DNA of 64,000 bases, taken from contig NZ_MDGR01000007.1 of assembly GCF_002742335.1 (NCBI RefSeq), forward strand, positions 996,501-1,060,500. The letters are read 5' to 3'. This DNA comes from Reichenbachiella sp. 5M10 (GTDB lineage: Bacteria > Bacteroidota > Bacteroidia > Cytophagales > Cyclobacteriaceae). This document shows positions 52,701 through 61,409 of this stretch, in pieces. The notes beneath the pieces were generated by a model that did not search any database, was not told where the DNA came from, and saw only the letters and a list, made by a program, of their open reading frames with translations. Position 1 is the first letter of the stretch, and every line of letters begins with the position of its first letter. The position numbers and the translations under genes are program-made.

Positions 52701-54067
52701 AAGCCTTTGAACCTTTGGCACAGATCAAAAACATTGATTTTGGGTACGAAGTGGGAGAGGTGCCAAAGGAGGTTTGGTTCGATGTGCAGAAAATAGAAAA
52801 CATGCTGTACAACTTGCTTTCGAACGCATTCAAATATACGCCCAACGGCGGGAAAGTCAAGATGATGATCAGTAGTACGTCCAGAGAAGAATGCAAGTTG
52901 AAACTCGAGGAAGATTACAATGCTGCAGATCAGGAAATCATTAGTATAAAAATCACGGACTCGGGATCGGGTATCAGCGAAGAGAACCTTCCCTTGATAT
53001 TCAAGCGGTTTTACAGAATAGAGTCCGAAAACGCCTTCAAGATCGGAGGGTCAGGGATAGGGCTAGCCATCACAGAGGAGCTGATCAAAGCTCACCATGG
53101 GGACATCTTTGTGAGTAGCCAGCTGGGAGAGGGGTCGGTATTTGAGATCCAGTTCCCTTGTCTACGTGTCTTGGCTCATGGTGTGGATCAGATGGAGGGC
53201 AGTGCCCCCAACATCCAGTCACAGATCGAAATATTGAAGAACGAACTTTTGATTCGAGAAGACGAACCCATGGCTCCAGAAAATCTAGTGATGGATCAAG
53301 AGCGCAGAACAATACTGGTCGTGGAGGATAATTTGGACTTGAGGAAGTTCATTTCTCTACGTCTAAGCGAGCGGTACAATATCATAGAAGCAAGCAACGG
53401 GGTCAAAGGATTGGCTTTCGCCGAAAAATACAATCCTGACTTGATTGTCAGCGACGTGATGATGCCTGAGATGGATGGGTTCGAGATGTGCACTTCCATC
53501 AAAAACAACTTCAGTACAAGTCACATCCCTGTGGTGCTACTCACGGCCAAATCGTCGGTAGAGAATCAGATCGAAGGTCTACAGATCGGCGCAGACGATT
53601 ACCTGCCCAAACCCTTCAATTTTGAACTACTGGAAGCGCGTATTGCCAACCTCATCGAATCCCGTCGACAGCTCCGTGAGCAGTTTGCGACAGAGGAGGG
53701 CGTACGTCCAGCTGCCCTCACGCAAAACTCAAAGGATCAGAAATTCCTAGAACAAGCCATAGCGATCGTTGAGGAGCAGATGGTCAACTCTGATTTTAGC
53801 TCCAAGGAACTGGTCAAAGCTTTGGGTATCAGTCGTAGTTTGTTGCACAAAAAATTAAGCGCACTAACCAATCAATCAGCCTCCGAGTTTATCAATCATT
53901 TTCGAATGAAAAGAGCAAAGGAATTGCTCAAGGCGCTGGAGCTCAATGTTTCTGAGGTGGCTTACACTGTAGGCTACAATGATCCGAAGTATTTCTCTCG
54001 GTTGTTTAGTAAATACTACGGGTATTCTCCTAAACAATACCAAGAAGGACGAGTGGTTTCTCGGTGA
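49709..54067 (+). CDS. Hybrid two-component system regulator (HTCS): propeller sensor, kinase, receiver, AraC HTH
   Basis: From ATG 49709 the protein has 1452 residues. A signal peptide precedes about 14 Reg_prop propeller repeats (for example GYIWLGTWNGLCKYDG) and a Y_Y_Y domain ending near 800, then a single membrane helix (about 808-828) and a coiled coil. The cytoplasmic part holds a HisKA/HATPase kinase with H922 in SHEFRTPL, a receiver with D1249 in LIVSDVMMPEMDG, and an AraC-type HTH (about 1350-1450). HTCS proteins sense oligosaccharides in the periplasm and activate polysaccharide utilisation loci. It lies between the pectin locus and the arabinan locus and could control either or both. 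Confidence 0.95.
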   Translation: MMKKRILVWALQLWAVGLSWASHEQNIRFQHLTTENGLAQNMVDCMLQDSQGYIWLGTWNGLCKYDGYTFETFDSQPNRESTLGNNFVYALLEDPFGNIWVGTSKGLYLYLYDSKTFRQIDLTSYGLPRVAAVHSLHISDELLHIGSSEGLTSLGIQDSLGDVQLYQHLGWEGANELKGTVVNAIAHDTKGQLWVGTDSALFRLNHDLQLEQVYQYEERNGTSITANLILDILLTRDGQVWIATEVGVNRYDPVSDGFVRYYNQPDEPNSLLHNSVMDLAESANQLYMATLGGLSILDEETGVFRNYRNNPSDNFSLNNDFLNCLLIDTEDNVWVGTERGGVNIINARQNSFEQIKFEIGNSNSLSHSTVNSIYEGDKYLWIGTAGGGLNRMNKKSREFEHFKISSTDQGAISSDFVTKIYRMKNGELWIGTWGQGINILAKGRDEAPFLRMNEVYGIASNAFISSIMEDNWGYVWIGTLGGLYRLDRAKGEMIQIQSVNHKTGISAVGCLALDSRGKVWVGTREGLFRLDPLQPNESIQIFQHESQNANSISGNYVISLIEDHQGYMWAGTYGQGINKISIDEDSVIIQRYDTRDGLSNNIIFGIEEAADHALWLSTDYGLSRFDPQQETSRNFYVSDGLLNNQYYWSSSFQNKEGKFYFGGMNGVDALHPNWISDEIDQPHVVITDLKLLDQSVVPNQNYNGVVVSEDLLSSAKSIKLSYKEKIVSFEFSTFNFLDSDLITFAYYLEGFDQQWNHIGSKRHFASYTNLKPGEYTFKVKAAGPNGIYNDIPTELKISIQPPYWETAWFQLLLLVIMVSVVSGYIRYRVYSLKRQKAVLEQQVRERTDEINRQKEALTYQSIQLKKTNESLEDKQKYIEGQNQELENKNKEIGDRRDELLELNNKLKLVSQLRLSFFTNISHEFRTPLTLIIGPLERLMSHYSFGEDVKNNLDVINRNAKRLLHLINEIMDFRKIEQGKAELKVSRGDIKDFCLQIFEAFEPLAQIKNIDFGYEVGEVPKEVWFDVQKIENMLYNLLSNAFKYTPNGGKVKMMISSTSREECKLKLEEDYNAADQEIISIKITDSGSGISEENLPLIFKRFYRIESENAFKIGGSGIGLAITEELIKAHHGDIFVSSQLGEGSVFEIQFPCLRVLAHGVDQMEGSAPNIQSQIEILKNELLIREDEPMAPENLVMDQERRTILVVEDNLDLRKFISLRLSERYNIIEASNGVKGLAFAEKYNPDLIVSDVMMPEMDGFEMCTSIKNNFSTSHIPVVLLTAKSSVENQIEGLQIGADDYLPKPFNFELLEARIANLIESRRQLREQFATEEGVRPAALTQNSKDQKFLEQAIAIVEEQMVNSDFSSKELVKALGISRSLLHKKLSALTNQSASEFINHFRMKRAKELLKALELNVSEVAYTVGYNDPKYFSRLFSKYYGYSPKQYQEGRVVSR

Positions 54068-54071
54068 TTTG

Positions 54072-54120
54072 TTGTCAAACAATGGGTTGTAACGAATTGA
54101 TAATCATATTGTTTAGACAA
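54072..54120. promoter_or_regulatory. Inverted repeat between regulator and arabinan locus
   Basis: TTGTCAAACAAT (54072-54083) and ATTGTTTAGACAA (54108-54120) are inverted copies with one extra base, 24 bases apart. No T tract follows. It is a candidate binding site for the regulator, or a weak terminator. Confidence 0.4.
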
Positions 54121-54181
54121 TAGTCCAACCCAAAAAGACATAGCTCCACCTTGTTTTTCGCCCCATTGCCAACCTTTACGA

Positions 54182-54207
54182 TACGGGAGGTCATGATCCC
54201 TCCTGTA
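54182..54207 (+). promoter_or_regulatory. Leader hairpin upstream of the small secreted ORF
   Basis: TACGGGAGG (54182-54190) pairs with CCTCCTGTA (54199-54207) with one G-U around an eight-base loop. A short T run follows after seven bases, 35 bases before the ATG at 54243. It may be an attenuator or message stabiliser. Confidence 0.45.
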
Positions 54208-54242
54208 GACTAAATTTTTAACTATTTACAACTAAGTATGAT

Positions 54243-54446
54243 ATGAAAGATTTTACTAGAAGTTTTTTCGTGTGCTTACTCCTTTCGTTGGTAAGCACGG
54301 CCATTCTTGCTCAGCACCACGGAGTGTCTGGGAGCGTAGCGGATACGCATCGTCAAGACCCATTACTGGGCGAAGCGGCCTTAGCCAAATACATCATCAA
54401 TAAGGAAGCATTGTGGGGGCTCACCCCATCGGAGATGATCCGATAA
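54243..54446 (+). CDS. Small secreted protein, 67 residues, opening the arabinan locus
   Basis: ATG at 54243 starts a clear signal peptide ending near STAILAQ (residue 24). The mature part has about 43 residues, HHGVSGSVADTHRQDPLLGE and then a helical, non-repetitive end ITPSE-like segment (GLTPSEMIR). The VSGSVAD..DPLLGEA part resembles the beginning of the carboxypeptidase-like domain of SusC proteins. It could be a truncated relic of such a gene or a genuine small secreted protein. It is the first gene of a group that continues with a lipoprotein and SusC/SusD. Confidence 0.55.
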   Translation: MKDFTRSFFVCLLLSLVSTAILAQHHGVSGSVADTHRQDPLLGEAALAKYIINKEALWGLTPSEMIR

Positions 54447-54504
54447 GACCATAAGACTTACATGTTTCCTATATACAAAAGAATGAACAATAAAATTTAA
54501 TTTT

Positions 54505-56226
54505 ATGAAAACAACTATACTGATAAGATGCGCTTTGTGCGCAGCATTTTTTGTAGTATTTAGCTTGGTGGGGTGTGACGAAGATTTAGATATTTATACT
54601 ATTGATGCTCCCTCTGACTTACAAGCAAAGATCGACTCAATTGCAGCGGCCAAAGCAGGCTTAGACACTGGAGATACAACCTATATCGATATCGCTACAG
54701 CGATAGTTGGAGCTGAAGACAACAGCTCTGCATGGTGGACAGCTTTCTCGGATTACCTCACGATACCAGCAAACAAACGCTTGCATCTAGAGTTTGTCAA
54801 CCACTCAGGTGCAGAAAATTGGAACAACTGGAACTTGGCAGTGACCAATGAGGTAGCAGACCGTGATGGAGACGGATATGCAGAATATTTTGTCCTCCGT
54901 TCGGATGCTTTTGGCTGGGGGGGAGGTATGGTCTCAGAAGGCTATGCTTTCGACGTGGCCTTGATTACTCAAAACTATCCCGACACGGACGGAGATGGAG
55001 ATATCTGGAATGACTTCCGTGCGACCATGCAAGGCGCATACGTGACACTCGAAGTGGATCACTCTGTCACTGGCAATGTCTATGTGACCGCTACTGCCCT
55101 AGGGACCAATGGTACAGAGCTAGTTATGACTTACCAGCAGGAGGTTTCTGCGGTAGATGATATTATAGCTTTCTTGGTTTGTGATGGCAGCTATTTTGAG
55201 ATAGAAACGGCCTATCTATTGCCGTCTCAAGTCACGGTGGTAGACGATGTGGAGCCGGTCTCTATAGCAGTGGAAGGAGCTCCGGCGTTTGTGGAGATAG
55301 GCAATGAAAACTTCTGGGGAGATGCCATCGCTACGGTGACATTCGCGGATGGTTCATCTGCACAAGTCGACTCTACGGATATCTCTTTTACCGTTGTGCC
55401 TGATATGACTACACTCGGAGAGAAGACTGTGCTTGTGGCATACAGCAAAACGAAGCAGGGCGAATATACTTCGGCGGTATCAACCTATTACACATTGGAG
55501 GTGACCAACTCTGTCGTGAGCATGGAAGTGACGACCTTGCCGACCATATCCGAATACTATTTCTATAGCAGTGACCCAATCATTTTCAATACGACAGGTA
55601 TTGTCGTTACGGCTACATATTCTGACGGGTCAACGGGCATTGTGCCCAATGAAAATCTTCAGTTTGGTACCGTACCAGCTGCCGCAGGTGCTCAGACCGT
55701 TGAGATCTCTTATGTAGGAGCTACGAGTACAGTGACCACTACATGTCCACTTACACTAGTACAGGGCACGAGTCAAGTAGGTGCTACTGATTTCTCCACG
55801 GGTTGGTGGACGGCATTTTCGGATGATTATGCAGTGACGTCTGGTTCGAGTACGATAATTACCATGTACTGTTACTCCAACAACCTCGCAAATTATCACA
55901 GTCCTAGTACAATTCTTCGCAAAGCGGATTTGTCCGAATATGCAGTCGTACGCATGGATAATTTTGGCTGGGGAAGTGGATATGACGGCATAGTCACTCC
56001 GACATCTGATTGGAATTGGGACATTTTCACTTCAAGCATAAGTGGCTCCAAGGTAGTCATCACCGTGACGAACAATGGTGACAATACAGCGGATATACGT
56101 TATGATGTGACCTATGCGACAGGTGAAACTCACTTCCAAGAGTATGCAGGTATAGTAGTGGATAGTTCTGATCTGAACTGTGCGCTCGTCCTTGAGGGAG
56201 CATATCTCGTGATTGTTAATAACTAA
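54505..56226 (+). CDS. Surface lipoprotein with a duplicated WWTAFSD module and central Ig-like repeats
   Basis: The 573-residue lipoprotein has lipobox SLVGC (C24). Two copies of an about 160-residue module occur, at about 61-240 and 418-573. Each starts VGAxDxSxxWWTAFSD, contains an FGWG motif after the first beta strands (DAFGWGGGM, DNFGWGSGYDG) and ends with a strand like GAYLVIV. Between them are two Ig-like units with PAFVEIGNENFWGDAIATVTFADGSS and VSMEVTTLPTISEYYFYSSD. The layout fits a surface glycan-binding protein with two terminal carbohydrate-binding modules, though the module is not one I recognise. It precedes SusC by 19 bases. Confidence 0.8.
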   Translation: MKTTILIRCALCAAFFVVFSLVGCDEDLDIYTIDAPSDLQAKIDSIAAAKAGLDTGDTTYIDIATAIVGAEDNSSAWWTAFSDYLTIPANKRLHLEFVNHSGAENWNNWNLAVTNEVADRDGDGYAEYFVLRSDAFGWGGGMVSEGYAFDVALITQNYPDTDGDGDIWNDFRATMQGAYVTLEVDHSVTGNVYVTATALGTNGTELVMTYQQEVSAVDDIIAFLVCDGSYFEIETAYLLPSQVTVVDDVEPVSIAVEGAPAFVEIGNENFWGDAIATVTFADGSSAQVDSTDISFTVVPDMTTLGEKTVLVAYSKTKQGEYTSAVSTYYTLEVTNSVVSMEVTTLPTISEYYFYSSDPIIFNTTGIVVTATYSDGSTGIVPNENLQFGTVPAAAGAQTVEISYVGATSTVTTTCPLTLVQGTSQVGATDFSTGWWTAFSDDYAVTSGSSTIITMYCYSNNLANYHSPSTILRKADLSEYAVVRMDNFGWGSGYDGIVTPTSDWNWDIFTSSISGSKVVITVTNNGDNTADIRYDVTYATGETHFQEYAGIVVDSSDLNCALVLEGAYLVIVNN

Positions 56227-56245
56227 GGTATAAAGCATTTAAATT

Positions 56246-59200
56246 ATGAAATATATATATATAATTCTGTTGGGATTGCTGGTGCTCGCACCGGCAGCAT
56301 TCGCAGATGGAATTGGTCATGCCGACCTGATGTCAATGGCTCAGCAAGACGACATCACAGTACAAGGAAAAATCGTTGACGATACGGGAGAGCCACTGCC
56401 AGGTGCTACTGTACAACAAAAAAACTCAACGAATGGTACCATTACCGATGTGGATGGCAATTTCTCACTGACTGTTCCTTCAGACGCCACCTTGATGGTG
56501 ACATTCATTGGGTTCAAAACTAGAGAAGTCACGGTGGGAGGCAGGACCGATCTGGGTAGCATCGTGTTGACCATCGATATGCAAGAACTCGAAGAAGTGG
56601 TCGTCATGGGCTACGGTACACAGCGAAAAGTAGACCTTACAGGTTCTGTGGCTATCGTGGATACCGAAGAGATGAAGAAAGTATCCAACTCCAACATCTC
56701 TACTATGCTCCAGGGGCGAGTGGCCGGAGTGCAAATCACCTCGGACGGTCAACCAGGAGCAGATCCTGCCGTGCGTATTCGAGGCGTGGGGTCCTTTGGC
56801 AACACCTCACCACTCTATATTGTCGATGGTGTGATCATGGGTACAACGATACGTGACTTCTCACCAAATGATATCGAATCAGTCCAAGTACTCAAGGATG
56901 CATCGGCTGCTGCAATCTATGGTGCACGTGCGGCCAACGGCGTGGTGATCATTACGACCAAGTCGGGTAACAAAAACCAGCCGATGAGAATCGATTACAG
57001 CGGTTATGTGGGATTCGATCAAGTAGAGAAAGACGTCTATGACGTGATGGATGCGGAGCAATATGGAGAGTATATAAACATGGCATTTGGCAACAGTGGC
57101 ATGGATGTGCCTTCTGGATACGACTCAAACAGTGCAAATTATTTGTACAATGCCGATGGTACACCAAAAGTGGACACGAATTGGTTCGATGAAACTTTCA
57201 AAACAGGTATTCGTCAAAACCACAACATCAACTTGTCTGGTGGTGGAGAAAACAATACCTACAATGTAGCGCTTGATTATTTCAGTCAAGAAGGAACAAT
57301 GGAAGGTGCCGGACCGAATTTCGACCGTTACACGGCACGTATTAAAAACACGATGGACGTCAAGTTTGTCAAATTCAACACCAATATCGTGTACAGCCAC
57401 AGTGACCAGGACAACATGGCCCTTAGCAATGCCAACGAGTACGTGCAAGGGCTGTATGGGTCACAATTCCCTGTGATGGCCTCTGCGCTGCTGTTGCCAC
57501 CGACAATCAAGGCATACGATGAATCGACTTGGGTATTAGATGACAAGCTTTCAGCGGCATCAGAATATCAATATGATTCTTACGGTTACGGTACATATTA
57601 TGACGATATTCACGGAGACTTGCGAGTGACCAATGTCTTGCTTACCAACAACTTGCTGGAGAGAAACTCAAAGGTTGACCGTATAGTGGGCTCGGGCTCA
57701 GCCAATGTAGACTTCTTGGACATGCTTGGAGTGGAAAGCAACAATCACAAGTTGAGTTACAACCTAAACTTGTCATACAGCAAGACGTTTGTAAAGGATT
57801 TTACTTTCGTGCCTGCTTTCATACAGAGTACGACCAACTACTTGACCAAGAGCAATGAGACTCTGACTCAGGAGTACCGTACCTACAGCGCTTCGCTAGT
57901 AGAAAATACGGTAACCTACGATGGACATATTGGACGTCACCATATCAATTTGCTTGGAGGTCAGTCATTTCAACGAGAGCTTCATCATAGACTTACGGGA
58001 ATAGGTAATAACATGCCCGAACCCTACTATTTGCAAGTAAACAACGCGCAAGAGACTCAAGCATCGAGTTTTGAAAGCGAACACGTACTCGCCTCGTATT
58101 TTGGGAGACTCAACTATGATTTTGATGAGAAGTACTTGATTTCGGCAACTGTACGTCAGGATGGATCGAGCCGTTTCCCTCCAGGGAGCAATTTGGGGTT
58201 GTTTCCTTCGGCTTCAGCAGGTTGGAGAATCGACCGAGAGAGCTTCTTTCCTGTATCCGAATCATTGATTAGTCTACTCAAAGTTCGTGGTAGCTATGGT
58301 GAACTAGGCAATGAAAATATCGGTGATTACTTGTATATGGGGCTCATGGCGAGAGGTGACTATACCTATAGCTTGGGCAACAATAAGGTCACGGGATCAG
58401 CTATATCCGATTATGTAAACACAGGGATCAGCTGGGAAAAAAAGAAAACCCTTGATATAGGACTTGATCTAGGGATGTTCAACGATCAGTTGGAATTCAC
58501 TTTCGATTGGTATGAATCCACTTCAGAGGATTTGCTTTTTGATGTAGCCGTACCGGCCAATGCCGGAGCTACCAACGGTACAGTAGTGATGAACGCTGCG
58601 ACGATGGTCAATACAGGATTGGAGTTTTTGTTGACCTATCACAACAACAATGGCCCTGTGAAGTTTGATGTTTCTGCCAATTTCTCTACTCTCAACAACG
58701 AGGTGAAAAAATTGGGTGTGTCAAACGAACCACGTACAGATGCCTTTTCTCGAACAGAGGTAGGTCGTGAAGTAGGTTCATTTTATGGATATGTCTATGA
58801 AGGGATTTTCCAGTCTCAAGAAGAGATTGACAATCGTGTCAATTCAGAGGGCAACTTTATTAACCAGAACGGAGCACAACCCGGTGATGTAGCTTATGCT
58901 GATCTCAACAATGACGGAGAGATCACCAACGAAGATCAAACTTTCTTGGGGAGCGGTCTTCCTAAATACAACTTTGGGTTGAATGCACGTGCCGCATGGA
59001 AAGGCTTGGATTTGAGCATCATGACCTATGGTGCGGCAGGATTCAAAGCGGTCGATTTTGTCGACTTGACCTTGAGAGGTTCATACGGAGCACTCAACAA
59101 GAGTACAGAGCTGCTGGATGCTTGGACTCCTACCAACACAGACACAGATGTGCCTCGTGTGGCCAATAGATCGACGGGTTCTATCACCAACGATATGTTC

Positions 59201-59455
59201 AGTCAGCGTTTCATCCAAGATGCTTCTTATCTGAAAATTGCCAACATTCAAATCGGGTACAACTTCCCAGAAAGTTGGTTTGGAGATTATGTCAATAACG
59301 TTCGAGTGTATGCAACTGGTCAAAATTTGTTCACTTTCTCTAAATACAAAGGGTACAACGTGGATTTTGCTGGAGGGACGTTCACACCTGGATATAACTA
59401 TGCGTCGTACCCAACACCACGGACCATATTGGCCGGTGTTCAGTTTTCATTCTAA
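56246..59455 (+). CDS. SusC/RagA-family TonB-dependent transporter (arabinan locus)
   Basis: The 1069-residue protein has a signal peptide ending near LAPAAFA (residue 20), a carboxypeptidase-like domain (about 38-115) with DDTGEPLPGATVQQKNSTNG, the SusC box LEEVVVMGYGTQRKVDLTGSV, a plug with FSPNDIESVQVLKDASAAAIYG and a beta-barrel. Its SusD follows 18 bases after the stop. Imported cargo is probably arabino-oligosaccharides, given GH43 and GH51 enzymes downstream. Confidence 0.95.
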   Translation: MKYIYIILLGLLVLAPAAFADGIGHADLMSMAQQDDITVQGKIVDDTGEPLPGATVQQKNSTNGTITDVDGNFSLTVPSDATLMVTFIGFKTREVTVGGRTDLGSIVLTIDMQELEEVVVMGYGTQRKVDLTGSVAIVDTEEMKKVSNSNISTMLQGRVAGVQITSDGQPGADPAVRIRGVGSFGNTSPLYIVDGVIMGTTIRDFSPNDIESVQVLKDASAAAIYGARAANGVVIITTKSGNKNQPMRIDYSGYVGFDQVEKDVYDVMDAEQYGEYINMAFGNSGMDVPSGYDSNSANYLYNADGTPKVDTNWFDETFKTGIRQNHNINLSGGGENNTYNVALDYFSQEGTMEGAGPNFDRYTARIKNTMDVKFVKFNTNIVYSHSDQDNMALSNANEYVQGLYGSQFPVMASALLLPPTIKAYDESTWVLDDKLSAASEYQYDSYGYGTYYDDIHGDLRVTNVLLTNNLLERNSKVDRIVGSGSANVDFLDMLGVESNNHKLSYNLNLSYSKTFVKDFTFVPAFIQSTTNYLTKSNETLTQEYRTYSASLVENTVTYDGHIGRHHINLLGGQSFQRELHHRLTGIGNNMPEPYYLQVNNAQETQASSFESEHVLASYFGRLNYDFDEKYLISATVRQDGSSRFPPGSNLGLFPSASAGWRIDRESFFPVSESLISLLKVRGSYGELGNENIGDYLYMGLMARGDYTYSLGNNKVTGSAISDYVNTGISWEKKKTLDIGLDLGMFNDQLEFTFDWYESTSEDLLFDVAVPANAGATNGTVVMNAATMVNTGLEFLLTYHNNNGPVKFDVSANFSTLNNEVKKLGVSNEPRTDAFSRTEVGREVGSFYGYVYEGIFQSQEEIDNRVNSEGNFINQNGAQPGDVAYADLNNDGEITNEDQTFLGSGLPKYNFGLNARAAWKGLDLSIMTYGAAGFKAVDFVDLTLRGSYGALNKSTELLDAWTPTNTDTDVPRVANRSTGSITNDMFSQRFIQDASYLKIANIQIGYNFPESWFGDYVNNVRVYATGQNLFTFSKYKGYNVDFAGGTFTPGYNYASYPTPRTILAGVQFSF

Positions 59456-59473
59456 TCAAAATAAGGTATCAAT

Positions 59474-61228
59474 ATGAAAGGTATATATATAATTCTAACG
59501 ACGTTGGCACTGATGGGAGGCATGATGGCCTGTCACGACCAACTCGAAGTTCAGAATCCAAACAATCAGACAACCTTCGATTTTGGGGATTCAGAGTCAG
59601 AGCTTCAGGAGACTATCATAGCATGCTACAACCGTATTCGTCTTGATGGTACATTTGCCCGTGTGGGTTATACTTTGGATGCTGTACGTGGGGATGAAGT
59701 CTGGAACTCCTCTCAGCAGTGGTATTTGGAGTATGACAACCTCAACTCCCCAGGTACTATCGGGATTGGAGATGAGTGGCCATGGAGAGACAACTACCAT
59801 ATCATCAACCGTACAAACTTTGTGCTCTCCAAAGTCGATGAAGTAGAGATGTCAGAAGATGCTTACAATCAGATCGCAGGGCAAGCTCTCTTTCTCAGGT
59901 CTTTGGCCTACTACCATTTGGCTACTTACTACCAGACGGTGCCTTTGATCGTAGACTATGCAGATTACTCGGATATCAATACAATGTATGCGGCCAACAA
60001 TACACAAGACGAGGTATTTGACCAGATAGAGATCGATCTTGCTGCAGCGATGCAAATGTTGCCTTCGAGAAATGAAGGAGGAGAATGGGCACAAGGTCGT
60101 GCAACAAGTGGAGCTGCTGCCGGATATCTGGCTCGTGCACTGATGTTTCGTCACAAGTTTGACGAGGCTTATCCAGTACTCAAAGACATTATCGCGGGTA
60201 TGTATGGAACCTATGCACTGACAGCTGACTATGGTGACAATTTCAGGGAAGACACCGAAAACAACTCCGAGAGCCTATTCGAAGTTCAGTTTATGGATTT
60301 TGGCACAGGAGGTACAGACGAAGAATGGACTCCTGTAAATATCAGTAGAGAAGCCACTCAAGGGCATGCTGTAGAAAGCAACTTCGCTTCTCAGGAATTG
60401 GGTAGCTGGGGTGATCTAGCAGGCTCACCTTGGTTGTACAACTTGTTTAAAAAAGAAAACAGCACGGATGGTCGTCTTGACCCTCGCTTGTACTGGACAT
60501 TGGTCACCTACGAGCCAGAGTACAGCAACTACACTGACCTCAATACTGCAGCATACCCCAATGGAGACCCGCGCAACAACATGGTCTATCAGCAAGAGGT
60601 AACGGAAACTCCACTATCCAACAATGCTCAAGGTGGGATATCCATAGCGAAGTTTACCAATGCACGAAACAACATATACAGTTCGATCACCAACGGGTTG
60701 CAATGTGGAGTAAACCTACGATTGATGCGGTATAGCGATGTATTGTTGCGTGCCGCTGAGTGCGAAAATGAAATCAATGGGCCTACACAGGTTGCGATTG
60801 ATTACATCAACGAAGTACGTCGACGTGTAGCACTCGAAGACCTTCAGCTTTCTGATTTTTCGTCTGCTGATGCGCTTTTCGAGCAAATAGCGAATGTTGA
60901 ACGTCCGAAAGAGTTCGGTTGCGAAAACGGTCGTGGTATTGATTTGCTCCGTTGGGGATTCTTTTACGATGCAGGTCGTCTCAATCAGCTGGTGGAGCAC
61001 GGTTATTACAAGCGAGACGGCACGGCTTCTACCGAAGAGCTGACGGCTGCTACAGCGGATGATTCTTCGTTTGAGTATTTCAACCCCGGCCATGAGTATT
61101 TTCCAATATTCCAAGGGACACTCAATGCCAACCCAAATTTGGAAGGCAACTCGGCCAATAAGAATGAGGACAATGCACCTGCTTTCAAAGCCAAGTGGTC
61201 TATTCGACCAGTTGTAGACTTGAACTAA
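59474..61228 (+). CDS. SusD/RagB-family surface glycan-binding lipoprotein (arabinan locus)
   Basis: The 584-residue lipoprotein has a short signal MKGIYIILTTLALMGGMMAC with Cys C20. SusD features are GQALFLRSLAYYHLATYYQTVPLIV, the charged pair RLMRYSDVLLRAAECENEI and the usual C-terminal proline-rich end. It is the glycan-binding partner of the SusC just upstream and is followed by a stable hairpin before the enzyme genes. Confidence 0.94.
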   Translation: MKGIYIILTTLALMGGMMACHDQLEVQNPNNQTTFDFGDSESELQETIIACYNRIRLDGTFARVGYTLDAVRGDEVWNSSQQWYLEYDNLNSPGTIGIGDEWPWRDNYHIINRTNFVLSKVDEVEMSEDAYNQIAGQALFLRSLAYYHLATYYQTVPLIVDYADYSDINTMYAANNTQDEVFDQIEIDLAAAMQMLPSRNEGGEWAQGRATSGAAAGYLARALMFRHKFDEAYPVLKDIIAGMYGTYALTADYGDNFREDTENNSESLFEVQFMDFGTGGTDEEWTPVNISREATQGHAVESNFASQELGSWGDLAGSPWLYNLFKKENSTDGRLDPRLYWTLVTYEPEYSNYTDLNTAAYPNGDPRNNMVYQQEVTETPLSNNAQGGISIAKFTNARNNIYSSITNGLQCGVNLRLMRYSDVLLRAAECENEINGPTQVAIDYINEVRRRVALEDLQLSDFSSADALFEQIANVERPKEFGCENGRGIDLLRWGFFYDAGRLNQLVEHGYYKRDGTASTEELTAATADDSSFEYFNPGHEYFPIFQGTLNANPNLEGNSANKNEDNAPAFKAKWSIRPVVDLN

Positions 61229-61247
61229 ACAACAAAAAACAAAGACT

Positions 61248-61280
61248 CCTTATCGATGTACTGTTTGTATGTCGATAGGG
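61248..61280 (+). promoter_or_regulatory. Hairpin between susD and the GH43 gene
   Basis: Arms 61248-61261 and 61267-61280 pair over 14 bp with three G-U pairs around TGTTT. No T tract follows, so it is more likely a message-stability element that separates SusC/SusD from enzyme expression than a terminator. Confidence 0.6.
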
Positions 61281-61409
61281 ATGCCTTTCAGGTTAAACCG
61301 ACGGACCTATTATGATAAAACACAACGAGGTGAAATTTGGTGAATCCGCATTTGCAGGCTTTAAAAATAGAGCAGGTCATGGCACCAGATTAAGATAAAT
61401 AGATGAGAA

